A stretch of 64,000 nucleotides of DNA from assembly GCF_943734655.1 (NCBI RefSeq), contig NC_071355.1, positions 225,425,527 through 225,489,526 of the forward strand, read 5' to 3'. This document shows positions 54,253-64,000 of this stretch, piece after piece. The notes under the pieces were generated by a model, which saw only the letters and a program-made list of their open reading frames with translations, did no database searches and had not been told where the DNA came from. This DNA comes from Sabethes cyaneus (taxonomy: Eukaryota > Arthropoda > Insecta > Diptera > Culicidae). Both the position numbers and the translations under genes were made by a program. Position 1 is the stretch's first letter. Each line of letters begins with the position of its first letter.

Positions 54253-55158
54253 GAGTACGGAGGGGTAAAAGTGCGATTCCATGGTTTATCGGTGCAGATT
54301 CCGAGTAAATTTTCTACATTGGTATGGATGGGTACCTACTTTGACAGTCTGAATCTAACGTAAACTTTGATTGCTTACGAAGCATAGTGGCTGAGTTATG
54401 TGTAAATCTTATTTTATGGCGGTTTTGATATAATTTTTCGTTATTCGGCGTTATGTAAATACGATATCAACAGGAGGAAATTACTTGTTGGAAATTTGTA
54501 GCAGCGTTTTACATCACTCACATATCTGTTTTGAAAACACGGTGAAAATAATTTACAAAATATATTCCGCTTTTCCGTAATTTAATCTAACCCCGTCAAG
54601 CGCCTAGCGGGGTAAAAGTTCGATTCACGGACGGGGCAAAAGTGCGATTCATGGACGAGGCAAAAATATATAGCTAATTATATACAGCTTTAGGCACTGT
54701 ATTACAGATACTAGAAACGAAAGATCTGCAGAAAACTGTGTGCTCTACAGATGTTGGCCGAAGAAAAACAATGTGTTTCCGCTGATGAAACAAAAAACAA
54801 ACGTTTGGAAAAGTTTCGATCTAACGGAGGCTGCAATACACCAGGTGCAAATTGAGGTGCAAATTGAGGATATTCCTTACCGAAACATAACGCAGATTGA
54901 ATATAATATGGTTTTGTTAGCTACTGCTGGGCTAATTTCGTAGATTCTAGCTTCGAACTTTTGCCCCGCGGTATTCGCACTTTTGCCCCGCTAGTGGGTA
55001 GTGTTTTGCAAAACACTATTATCGCAGATGATTTATAGTTGAGTGTGAAGACATTGAGTTACTGCATCACTATAAAATATATTATGTTGTTGTCCTTCTT
55101 TATATCTCACGAAAATTGATGACAACTTAAAACATCGTACTTATGCCCCGCCCTACTC
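54253..55158. mobile_element. 906-bp non-autonomous inverted-repeat element, copy 2
   Basis: It is alike from end to end with 42,945-43,904: ends gagtacggaggggtaaaa and gccccgccctactc, ta on each side (54,251-54,252; 55,159-55,160). It keeps the internal phrase ggggcaaaagtgcgattc and its inverted form, and shared stretches such as cgatatcaacagg. It is about 54 bases shorter, mainly from a deletion near 55,000. No transposase. Two copies 11 kb apart allow the family consensus to be started from this window. Confidence 0.85.
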
Positions 55159-55229
55159 TACATAGAGCAATTCATTTGAGAATGCTATGATATGCGGTGC
55201 GTAGAATTAGGAAACATGCGAAGAAATAG

Positions 55230-55830
55230 GGTCGTTTCCGGTACCTTTTTCCCTTTGCTAGCCGGTTTTCCTTATTCATCTCCCGTTTTTCATCATTTTC
55301 TTTCCTCAGTTTTACTTTAGTGAGTTAGTTTTTCTTGTTTTTCCTGTTTTTCTTTTCTTTTTTTCTGTCCCATTTTCCACTTCCATTTTATCACATCTTT
55401 TACCTTTTATATCCCGTTTGACATCCTTTTCTCATTTTTCACATTTCCGTTGTCAGTGCTCGGTTTACTCTCGCTATTCTTGATTTTCCTTTTAGTTTCG
55501 CTTGTTTTCTGTTCCGTTTTCCCCTTTCACATTCGATTTTGCCCCTTTTTCTTTTCAGCTTTTTCCACCTTTTCGTTTACGTTTTTTTCCTGTTTCATCT
55601 TCCCTAATCTTCTCTCTTTGTCTTGTTTTTGCTCCATTTTTATGCCCGTCGTTTCTTCTTTTTCTGTCCCATTTTTCGCCCTGTTCCGGGTTTTGTTTTT
55701 TACTACCATTTCTTGTTATTTTCAGGCTGTCTTATAAACTCTTTTTCATTTTTTGTTTTAATCCGTTTCGTTTTCCTTCTTATTATGTCTTGATTTTCGT
55801 CCTTTGTCTATAACGTTCTATTTTTTTGTT
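55230..55830. repeat. Pyrimidine-rich degenerate array, right part
   Basis: About 600 bases of T/C-rich words (gttttccttttc, cgttttt and similar) with no fixed period I can define. Overlapping frames read Phe/Ser-rich on the plus strand and Lys/Glu-rich on the minus strand, both artefacts of composition. Confidence 0.6.
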
Positions 55831-55979
55831 TAATCGATTTTAAATATTTTTACGCCAATAGATCGAAAAATGTACCCATTCAGATAAATAACGAAAACTG
55901 TTGATTTTTAAGTGCGCACTATTGAAAAATTGAAAATAATGAAACATTATCCAACTGGAAAAAGACACCATCATAATTT

Positions 55980-56215
55980 TAACGTGGTTTTAGAAAAAAG
56001 TGACAAAATCTCCTCGACAGGTCGAAGACCGACAATCTAAACCTATACCAATTTGATATCTGTGCTTGGGAAGTCAGCCAAAACAAGTGACAAAGTTAGC
56101 TCGTCTCAACGTATTAGGGAAGTGTGCCAGAAAAATGACAAAAGCTTCTTGTCGCAACAGATCGCAAATTCTTTACGGCGAGACGATTAAACCTAGACGA
56201 ATTTAATGTCAGTGT
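55980..56215 (-). repeat. Dispersed tandem family B, copy 3
   Basis: Inverted relative to 36,047-36,350. It shares ccaatttgatatctgtgctt, gggaagt-agcc, acaagtgacaaag and, in a second unit, gggaagtgtgccagaaaaat. It is the most diverged of the three copies. Non-coding. Confidence 0.65.
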
Positions 56216-56529
56216 TGGAACAGTACGCTACAGCTGTAGTGTTCGGTTATAATATAATTCTTTGTGGATGCGTATGTGAACCGTTTTTTTGGAAGTGTAG
56301 GTAAATGTGCTGTGCTGCAAAACTAGTTTTGTTTTGGGTAAAGGTAGCGCATAGTACCAAATTTCAGATTTCAAAAAAGTTTTTTTAGAATTATGATATT
56401 TTGTGATAATTGTATATATTTTTGTCATAATTGTATTCTAATGCAAAAACGAATGCTAGCACCGTATAAAAAAGTGACCGTTAATGCTCAACTGAATAGA
56501 GCCGATAGACGAAAAACGATATTTTTCTA

Positions 56530-56572
56530 ATCCTCGAGAAAGATTTAATATAAATCGAAACGTCGGAAGTAG
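56530..56572 (+). ncRNA. Hammerhead-derived relic, GAAACGTCGG type
   Basis: A perfect 5-bp stem II (gattt / aaatc, 56,542-56,546 and 56,552-56,556) is followed by gaaacgtcgg. The box before it reads ctcgagaaa, a change from the ctgatgaa form. Layout matches the relic at 44,575-44,640 and the better preserved motif at 13,257-13,301. Too altered to expect cleavage. Confidence 0.38.
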
Positions 56573-56689
56573 AAGAAAAACGTTCGTTTTCATCAGCAAT
56601 TGGACTGCAAAGCCGAAAAATAGAATCCTGGAAAGATACTCAGTCGAAAGCTACAATAAGTATTATGAACAAAAACTTTTTAATTATTT

Positions 56690-57045
56690 TGACGTAGGAC
56701 TACGTATTTCTTTACTATACTAAAGCAAAGTCGTGGGCTTAAACCGTCATTAAACATTATCCTTCTTTATCGACAGACTTCACAGCCGGCTGTTTAGAGT
56801 ACAGGAAAATTACGGGGCCAGTGTAACGATCCTACTGACTCTATCAAGCAAGCACCGCCTAGCCGAGATTCGAACGAGATTCTTTACTATACTGGGTACC
56901 ACTTTATGAAAACGAAAATTAAAGTGTAACGTTTGAATGTAATATTTCAAATGCTTGTAACTTCTAAACTAGTGAACGAAACATAACTATTAATATGTCG
57001 TTAGATAGATAAAACATACAGCAATTTTGTAGTAATATACTTATA
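56690..57045 (+). repeat. Dispersed repeat family A, copy 4, split by a SINE
   Basis: It starts with tgacgtaggactacgta (56,694-56,710), is interrupted by the SINE at 56,722-56,879, then continues tactgggtaccactttatga, gtgtaacgtttgaatg and tatgtcgttagatagataaa as in copy 1. The ctcgag block seen in other copies is missing. Confidence 0.78.
56722..56879 (-). mobile_element. 158-bp tRNA-derived SINE with 14-bp TSD
   Basis: The direct repeat ttctttactatact flanks the unit exactly (56,708-56,721 and 56,880-56,893), and the interrupted family A repeat reads through once the insert is ignored. On the minus strand it starts with a B-box-like cgttcgaatctcggc, the second half of a tRNA promoter, then a unique body with cagccggctgtgaagtctg and tcgataaagaagg, ending actttgcttt. 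The tRNA 5' half is missing, so it is 5'-truncated. This body matches my recollection of an abundant mosquito SINE, but I cannot name the family with certainty. Confidence 0.75.
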
Positions 57046-57585
57046 ATACCTTTTAAACGCTTGATAGAGAAAATGTATGTAAAGTTTCAAGTTCAAATTT
57101 AGTTAACACGGAACGCAAGCGGGCAGCACGGAAGGCTAGCGGGGGCGGACTGCAGTGATAGTTGCCAGTAAAAGCTTTTCGGTGCAGGATACAGTGAATC
57201 GATGCCGATAACCTGCATGCCTGTTGCCATCAAGGGTGTGAAAGTGTCAAAATTTGGCGTACTAAACGTCCATGCATGACAAAAATTCTGAAGTAGCCTA
57301 TATATCAAAAATAACAGCAAGTAATAGTAAAATTATAGCTAATAGGCAGTGTTTAATTGCTTTTTGATTACGTAAGTAGGTATTAAAACCAATGACAGAG
57401 ACAATGTACGATGGTTTTACACCCACACCACCCCTTTGGTTGCCATTCATGCCAAAAGGGAAAGAGATCCGACTGGCACATCATATATGCGATGAATGTG
57501 TTTTGACTTTGATGTTATTATAAGATTTGATTTTAGTCACGGTGCACTTATGTGAATGTATTCAAATTGATTACGATCGGTGAAA
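57046..57585. other. Unique DNA, nothing recognised
   Basis: No gene or element recognised. A 73-codon minus-strand frame at 57,099-57,320 has no known domain. Confidence 0.4.
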
Positions 57586-57589
57586 TATC

Positions 57590-57655
57590 AAAACTCAGTT
57601 GATTACTTTTCGGCCTACTGTCTTTTATTCAGCCATCATCAGATAAAGGGAATAA
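57590..57655 (-). ncRNA. Hammerhead ribozyme-like motif with long stem III
   Basis: The minus strand has an intact ctgatga box (57,642-57,636) and a gaaa box (57,611-57,608). Stem II would pair ggct with ggcc (one wobble). After gaaa, a stem III of about nine pairs with one bulge can form from aagta-atcaa and ttgatattt around ctgagtt, leaving tttc as the expected cleavage site. Stem I pairing is weak: only the first pair is clear. A candidate only; the boxes could be a chance match. Confidence 0.35.
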
Positions 57656-57876
57656 TCTTATCACTAACTAAAAACAAAACTTTTGACGTCCACTGTAGTT
57701 TCTTCTAAGACACTAAGTCCGTCCGTCTGCGTCGTTCTCTTTTCTCGGGTATTTTTCATTTCGACGTATCTGCAAATGAGAGATTCTCTTCGTGTCTCCT
57801 CTCTTCCGCTTTTTACGGCGCTACTAATGCATTGAAAAGAAAATTTTGCAAAACATTTGGCTAGCAAAATCACACA

Positions 57877-57970
57877 TAGACTCTAAACCACACTCTCTCG
57901 GTTGGCGCCCGAGTGTTTTGACAAATCAACTACCACCACACAACACCCTACATATATTAGATAGTCTCAT
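57877..57970 (-). repeat. tRNA-like inverted repeat, left copy
   Basis: On the minus strand it is a near-match of 58,092-58,183. The anticodon-like arm is perfect (ctcgg / ccgag) with loop gcgccaa, which would give GCC (Gly), but position 33 is C instead of U. The T-arm part is less well preserved than in the right copy. Confidence 0.6.
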
Positions 57971-58091
57971 ATGCAGTCTAACCATTTATACGTACACACA
58001 TACGTTCCACCCGCCGACGGTATCTATTTTTTGCATGACTGCTCCTTGAGCTTCTACCACTGAGAAGATAGGCGATTATCGACTACATTGA

Positions 58092-58183
58092 TGTGAGACT
58101 ATCTAATCTAGGGTGTCGTGTGGTGATAGTTTAATTGACAAAACACTCGGGCTCCAACCGAGAGAGTGTGGGGTAGAGTCTCA
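58092..58183 (+). repeat. tRNA-like inverted repeat, right copy
   Basis: The plus strand holds a perfect 5-bp anticodon-like stem (58,146-58,150 with 58,158-58,162), loop gctccaa, a 5-base variable loop and a full T arm (gtggg / ctcac around gtagagt). The D arm is too long by about six bases and there is no matching acceptor stem. With the left copy it forms a ~93-bp-armed inverted repeat around a 121-base spacer. It may be a pair of tRNA-derived SINE heads, or one fold-back element that captured a tRNA. Confidence 0.6.
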
Positions 58184-58199
58184 CTTACCAATTGAACTA

Positions 58200-61100
58200 C
58201 GCAATATATGTTTGGCTTCATATCGAAGTTTCACAGTTTCATCCAGTCTACTATTCTTCTCACCAAACGCTCCTCCACTTCAAAAAAATGTTTTAGTTAT
58301 ATGTTCGTATATACACAGTCTGTTCAGTACGTATCGATTTGCTGTTTAGCCGGGTTGAGAACTAATCGTTTTATAAAATGCCATTAGTTGTGCATTAACC
58401 CGCTATTTGCTAACCAAGCAGCTTGAAAAAAAAGTAAACCTATGCATATTATCAAGCAGAAGTCAAAATTTTATCTATTTCACATATCAAGTGAAGTTCT
58501 AGATGTTTTTGTTTTGGCTCAGACTATGAACCGCAAACTTCTTATCACTGAATGACGACGGCTGGGAATGAAAATGGATTTCCAACAGACAGAAAACGAC
58601 AAGCATGGAACGGGTTGATGCTTAGCGAAGATTTTGTTTTGCCAAACCAACTCGCTCGAGAAAGGGCTCCGAGATCCGGGGGTTTCGGTAAGATTTTACC
58701 CGGATCTATTTAGGTTGCTCGGTATCAGTCAATTTGTTTGAAAAACAAGAAAAAAAAAATTTAACCTGCCAAAAGTGTCCTCAAAATTCTCATTCCCATT
58801 GAGAGATACTGCGCAATCGATAAGCGGAAATCGAAAGTCACCAGCAGGACAGCAGAAACTGTCTTTGATCCGATAAAGTGGCACGGGACGAGATAAAGGG
58901 TTAAGTTTGTCACTGAGAACGCTGTGCAAACATCAGCGAGTCCTTCAAAGTTTCAGAAAAGGTTTTTATAGGGAGTCTTTTTGAAAAACAAACATAAGCT
59001 TTTTCTTCGAAGGTTTTCAATATATTCATATTTATCCGCTTCCTGTTCTCGTTTTAATCATGAAAAAGAATAATGCAAAACCCTAAAAGGCACGTCATAA
59101 ATTCACAATGGCGTCATTTGAAAACGATACGGTTTCAAAGCTCATGCTTTCGGTCCAAATTCATGTGTCTTCCCAGCGCACATTAGCTTTACTAAATCAT
59201 AAACCAGGCGACTGAGTTTTTCTCACATATTTTACAAATTCAAAAATAATTTCTGCACAACACGCATATTTGCCCTAATTTCTAAAACGGAACGGACAGT
59301 TCTTCGGTTGTTATTTTAAATTAGGGCTGCCGCCTTGTCACTGTTTGTTTATCATCAAATATAAGCTGCACGATGATGCCGGGCATCGATTTCGGGCTTG
59401 TGGTTGGGCGGTATGGACATGCCTACATGGGAATCGCATTTCGGATGACCGCTTTCGATAGGCAAACTGCTCGTAAGCAGTCAAAGCTGATACCTATCTG
59501 TTTTCCGACCGGAGATTTTGTTATTTCTATCAAACAGTAAACAATAAACTGATGCATTAGCATTTGCTAACCCCCCGGTAGAGGAATGCTATAATCCGCT
59601 TTCAATGGATGCCATTTCAGTGGGTTTCGTTGGTTATGATAACCTAATTCAAGTGGTGATTAGTGATAATCATCAGCCAATTATATTCGTACTTTTTGTT
59701 ACATTACGGATTCACACATACATGAACGGGATTCGCTGTTAGTCGGTGGTTGACTTTCACTGAAATTTAAAACACTTAATGCTTTGAGGTTGCTATTAAA
59801 TTATTGCGCACCATTGCAGCTCTTTGATAATATCGATGAACTTGCCATTTTGAAGGTGTAAGTCAATACTCAACTGTCTGGTATTTTGATGAATCATGAT
59901 TGTAATGTCTCAAAGAGACTAACTAGGAAAAAATTTTTCAACTCAACTCCGATGCTTCTGTGTATTTTCACACGATAAAATTATTTAATTGAGCCTATAT
60001 AATAGAGTGGCAGATGGGCAAGGATCAATCCTAGGAACGGCCTGCGAGCATGACGCGGAAATTGAAAAGGATCAAAAAAGGATGCCTCCGCCTTGGAGTG
60101 GGTTAAAAATATCGAACTTTTTCGAAGTGTTCTTCCATTCAGTCGTCAACCCAAGGCCGGCCGGATTCCCAACCAGGCTGGGTTGGGGGCTGGGTCGACA
60201 CGAAGCAAGTTCAATACTCAATTGACCCAGCATGTGTGAACGGTTGAATGGATGCTAGGTGTAGAGGTTATGAAATTATATTTTCTTATTATAGGCGGAC
60301 TGTGTATGGCTTCGCTTTCTGATTGGGAAAGAAATATTGGTAGCAAAAGGCGACCGTTTCCTTATTACTGGAAGCGAAATGTTGGGATTATTATTGCTTT
60401 ATAATTTTTATTCGAAGTAATTTCTTTTTATAAATAGTAAATTAAGATTTTGTGGTAAAAAGAACAGTTTTTCTTTCGAAGAATTGTGCTAGTCAACTTT
60501 ATTAAAAAATAGAACATTCCTATTACTCCCTACCATGAAAACGCATGGTTATCTATAAATAATCTGTTTCGAATATTAGTAAACTTTAGAATTATCGAGT
60601 TTTTCACTATTAGTTATATTATTAATGTATGAAAAATGTGTGAAATTTATGTGTTAGGTATACTCGTGAAACTAACCTGATGGAAATTTGTGTTCGTTTT
60701 AAGAAAATTAACTAACATGGAATAGGTCTTCTGTTTCCTTATGGAAATACTTACGCGAAGAATGTGAAAATGAAAATGAAAATTTGCACACGATATGAGA
60801 TATGAACAGTTTATGGAGGGCAAAATCTGTGCTTCTTCACAACGCAACGTACGTTTTGATGGATGAAAATTCATTATTGACAAGAGCTCAAGAGGGAGGC
60901 CACTACGTCACTTAAAACTTTGGCATGCAAGCGACAGCGATCAGGATGCGATGCGGTGGAAGATTAATAGGATCACGTCAAAGTCTCTTAGTCCCAGACG
61001 TGCATATTTTTCAAGAAGACTCACAGAGCGCTCATCATTTTCTGAGAGCAACAAACGAGGAAGCTAGCTATACATTGCTTTTAAGGCTAAGTTATTCGGG

Positions 61101-63370
61101 TTTCTAGAACTTTCAACAATTCAGGAGACCTCATAGAGTGGTTTCTATACAGTGTCTTTCTGTCACAAATTAGGTGTAGGTAGACTAAAGTTTTACTCAG
61201 CTGCTTAAATATGATTTATAGTGCACGGCTTGCGTGTGTTTCAACAGCATGCAGCGGGAATGGTAATTGGTTTTTAACTATGTCATGTGATTATATTCCT
61301 CATGTTATGCTTGACTAGTTTAATTCCACCGGATTGAGTTCATTCCTTCATACAACAGAAGTTAATCGGAATCGTTAAAGTAACAGAAAATAACTTAATT
61401 CTCCACCTGTAATTATCCAGATTGAAATTACATTAATTTTCTCCGCATTAAGTTTTCCTCCTCAGGGTTTCCTACTCGCCGCAAACAGCTTTAATATGCA
61501 CCCATAAAACATGGAATCCACTATCTGCCATCGTTTTCTCCCGCCCCCGTAGCTTCGATCCACTCGCAGTTCCACGCGAAGCAGTCGAACGAATTCGACG
61601 TGGTAACTTCATTTCCGGAATCCTTGCTCTGTCCCTCCTTCTCCTTCTGCTTCTCCTCCCCCAGCCATCCACATCAGAAACCAATTCACTCACCGAACCG
61701 GGCAGAGCAGCGACGACTGTTCGGTGCCGTGCCGCCTAACAACACCGGCAACGCACATATCTGCCCTTTTGTACTGGTGCTTCCGGGGACAGTCGGGGAG
61801 AAAAATTCGACTATTTTTGTCGCCTGACTGACGCCTACCTTCTTCGCCAAGACGACCGACTACTCCCGGGCTCGGGAAGAAGCTTTCTGCTTTTTTAAAT
61901 CTGTAGGAATACCGGTTTCCGCCTACACGCCTGTCGCACGTTCCCCCCTCTTCGTGACGGAGCTTGGCAACTTTTCGAATTTCTCATGAACTATTTCCGG
62001 TACTGCAGTAGTGTAGCACCGGTAGGTAAAATATATCTTTGCAACAACCCAGTCGTATCCACAAGCAGGAAAGATTTCATGTTTCATTGTTCGTTAGGTT
62101 GTCCATTTTTATCGATGGTCAGATCAGTTTTGAATTATTGTTTTTTTAATACACTAGGATGACTTAATATTAAAACTGCTCGAAAAAAGACCAGCATGAT
62201 TCAGCAGAGCTTCGAACGAAGCCACTCTACCGTTCAGAAACCAACACCAGTATTACAGAAAAATGAAACGAGATTTTCTTCGGCACCCAAACGGCACACA
62301 AGATACAGCAAATTGAGTTATGATTGGAGGGGATTGCAGCTTTTTTCCGGTCCCTTTTTGGTCACTTCCCACCGGTTGAGGTGCAAAATATCAAACTCAA
62401 ATTACGACTTGATGACTTTACAAAATGACGTTGACCCAAATTATTTTTCCAGGTATCAGGATTCAGGAGCCACCAGCACTGAATATTCATCACACCGACC
62501 GGTTCAGAGTGGCAGAGTGGCTTTTCGGGGGAGTAGCTAATTACCAGAACTCAGCGCTAGCATTAATTTCGAACGTCAACCAGCCAGCAGTGATTTGAGT
62601 GCGTCGCTTCAGTCAAGAGTACGAAACGATGATGACGATGCAGCTTTTTGAAAGCCTTTTGTTTTAGGCCTTCCTCGCAATAGGTGGCATAAATTAGATG
62701 CCACCGACGAGTCGGAAAACCAGGACCAGGAAACCAGGATTGTCGCTTCAAAACGTTTATCAACGAACAAACGATCGAAGTAGAACAAATTGACATTATA
62801 TTTGCGCGTCGAAGCAGCAAATGACAGACGATATAATTTGAAAAGTTACTTTCGCTAGGCGCATGCATTGCTGAACTGAGCGTACGGCAACAAATGTATC
62901 TTTCTGTCTTGTTATGTATCTAGATCTGGCAACGGTATTTCAGTTTCCGGTGAATATGACGTGCAATTGCTTCTCCCAAAGCGCTATATGATTGTTGAAT
63001 TTTCCGCAAGCTAGGCAGGGATTGCTAGGCAGTAGATATTTCCAAGGAGTTGTGAATGGAATGCTTTTGCACGGAAGGCTACCAATTTGCCACATCGATA
63101 TATTTGCTATAAGCCAGTGCGGGCTTCTCGCCAGGCAGGAGCAGCAAACGATGCTCGGTGGGTTCCGAAAGCAAAACTGAAATTTTCTTCCAGGGATTTA
63201 ACCGCTAGCTCCACATCAGCTAATAAGTATAGTATTAATTGCAAACTTTGGAACCAGTGGCAAGCGTCGAGTATTCGCTACTATGAACAAATTAGGAAAC
63301 GAAACGAAACGACGATATCAGTTCTGGTTCAATTTTGAATTTCCAAACAATTTAGTGCTTAATTTTAAGG
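58200..63370. other. Mostly unique DNA, no gene recognised
   Basis: AT-rich and GC-richer patches alternate (GC-richer near 61,500-61,960 and 62,440-62,720). Frames up to 114 codons (62,196-62,540 plus) lack recognisable domains and overlap frames on the other strand. I see no element ends and no RNA gene. Confidence 0.45.
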
Positions 63371-63374
63371 AACT

Positions 63375-63620
63375 AACCTCCACGTGCCAAATTTGGTTCC
63401 ATTTGCTCGATTAGTTCTCGAGTTATGTAGAAACTTGTGTTTTATTTGTATGAGCCCCCCCCCCCTTCCCAGAAAGGAAGGAGGTCTTACATCACCATAG
63501 AAAATAAATCTGCTTGTAAAAACCCCCAAATGCTAAATTTGGTAACATTTGCTTGAGTAGTTCTCGAATTATGCAGAAATTTCTGTTTCATTTGTATGGA
63601 AGACCCCCCTCTCCCCTCTT
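63375..63620 (-). repeat. Dispersed repeat family A, copy 5 (ctcgag block)
   Basis: Reverse orientation, two tandem units: caaatttggttccatttgct, gattagttctcgagttatg, a C-rich phrase (run of c at 63,455-63,465), then a second aaatttggt-acatttgcttg unit. It matches the tandem block at 46,785-47,660. Confidence 0.75.
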
Positions 63621-64000
63621 AGAGTACAGTGGACCAAAAGGGTGAAAACTGGAACTTTTTTCCTAGCGTCTTTTGCTATCATTTTAGCAATATAGTGTCT
63701 TCGGAACTTTTGTTCGTTGGAATTTCTCCCATAATCTGAAACTGTCAAAAGTTACTCACGGGTATGATAAGAATTAAAACAAATTTTTTTTGTATTGGAA
63801 AACATGTTTCTTCGGTAAAGTTGTAGAAAAGATAAAGTCAAGCAAATTTGCTAAAGAAATTATATTTCTATCTCTTCCGGGTGTAGAGATACAGAACTTT
63901 TTCTTTGGAAGTTACTTTATAATTAGTTTTTCGTGCATAGCTTTTGTTGGTTGCATTTTTCAAGACATTTTGTTCTAAACAATTATTTCAGCACTCAAAA
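63621..64000. other. Unique DNA to window end
   Basis: AT-rich sequence. A 62-codon plus-strand frame at 63,790-63,978 is hydrophobic at its end but shows no known motif. Nothing else recognised. Confidence 0.35.

Noticed and set aside
62196..62540. 114-codon plus-strand frame
   Set aside because: Composition is ordinary but there is no motif, no promoter or splice evidence, and no homologous block I recognise.
1..64000. CRISPR array
   Set aside because: Tandem arrays here have no unique spacers of uniform length, and the DNA is eukaryotic in character.

Overview
The window looks like repeat-dense nuclear DNA of an insect, most likely a culicine mosquito (Aedes or Culex type). This rests on the AT-rich background and on the mix of BEL/Pao LTR retrotransposons, RTE-like and Jockey-like LINEs, a DD37E mariner family, a tRNA-derived SINE and many short TA-, TTA/TAA- or longer-TSD inverted-repeat elements. 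The species is an inference. I see no complete host protein-coding gene, no rRNA and no CRISPR. The non-repetitive stretches read as intergenic or intronic DNA.

Layout. 1-900: a LINE 3' fragment with an 11-bp target duplication inserted into an older, oppositely oriented LINE. 1.0-9.2 kb: mostly unique DNA with two tRNA-like sequences, a relic LINE, an LTR-like unit and two opposed halves of DD37E transposases. 9.3-14.8 kb: a very degenerate ~21-bp repeat array broken by at least four foreign insertions. One is a small hairpin element carrying a hammerhead-ribozyme-like motif, and another is a 394-bp near-perfect palindrome. 18.4-19.1 kb: a 7-bp array. 20.7-25.0 kb: a decayed BEL/Pao copy, then a TA-flanked inverted-repeat element that itself hosts a young LINE with a 14-bp target duplication. 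25.2-27.1 kb: a 6-bp array and its degenerate flank. 31.0-32.5 kb: a 13-bp array, with a second block at 42.5-42.9 kb.

32.6-36.4 kb: several MITEs, including two joined through one shared TA, then a second BEL/Pao remnant with an LTR and a ~90-bp tandem family. 41-48 kb: dispersed repeat family A, a 960-bp inverted-repeat element (second copy at 54.3-55.2 kb), a 306-bp-armed inverted repeat enclosing a Jockey-like fragment, and another Jockey-like fragment. 52.5-57.1 kb: an RTE-like LINE, pyrimidine-rich DNA, ribozyme-like relics and a tRNA-derived SINE with a 14-bp target duplication. 57.9-58.2 kb: two tRNA-like copies facing each other. 58.2-64 kb: largely unique.

No genes here work together as a pathway. 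What the window records is repeated nesting of mobile elements and several independent satellite expansions. The most unusual items are the hammerhead-like hairpin at 13,232-13,359, the related GAAAC-type relics near 44.6, 56.5 and 57.6 kb, and the several self-complementary elements. Coordinates of decayed elements are approximate unless a target duplication or terminal repeat fixes them.
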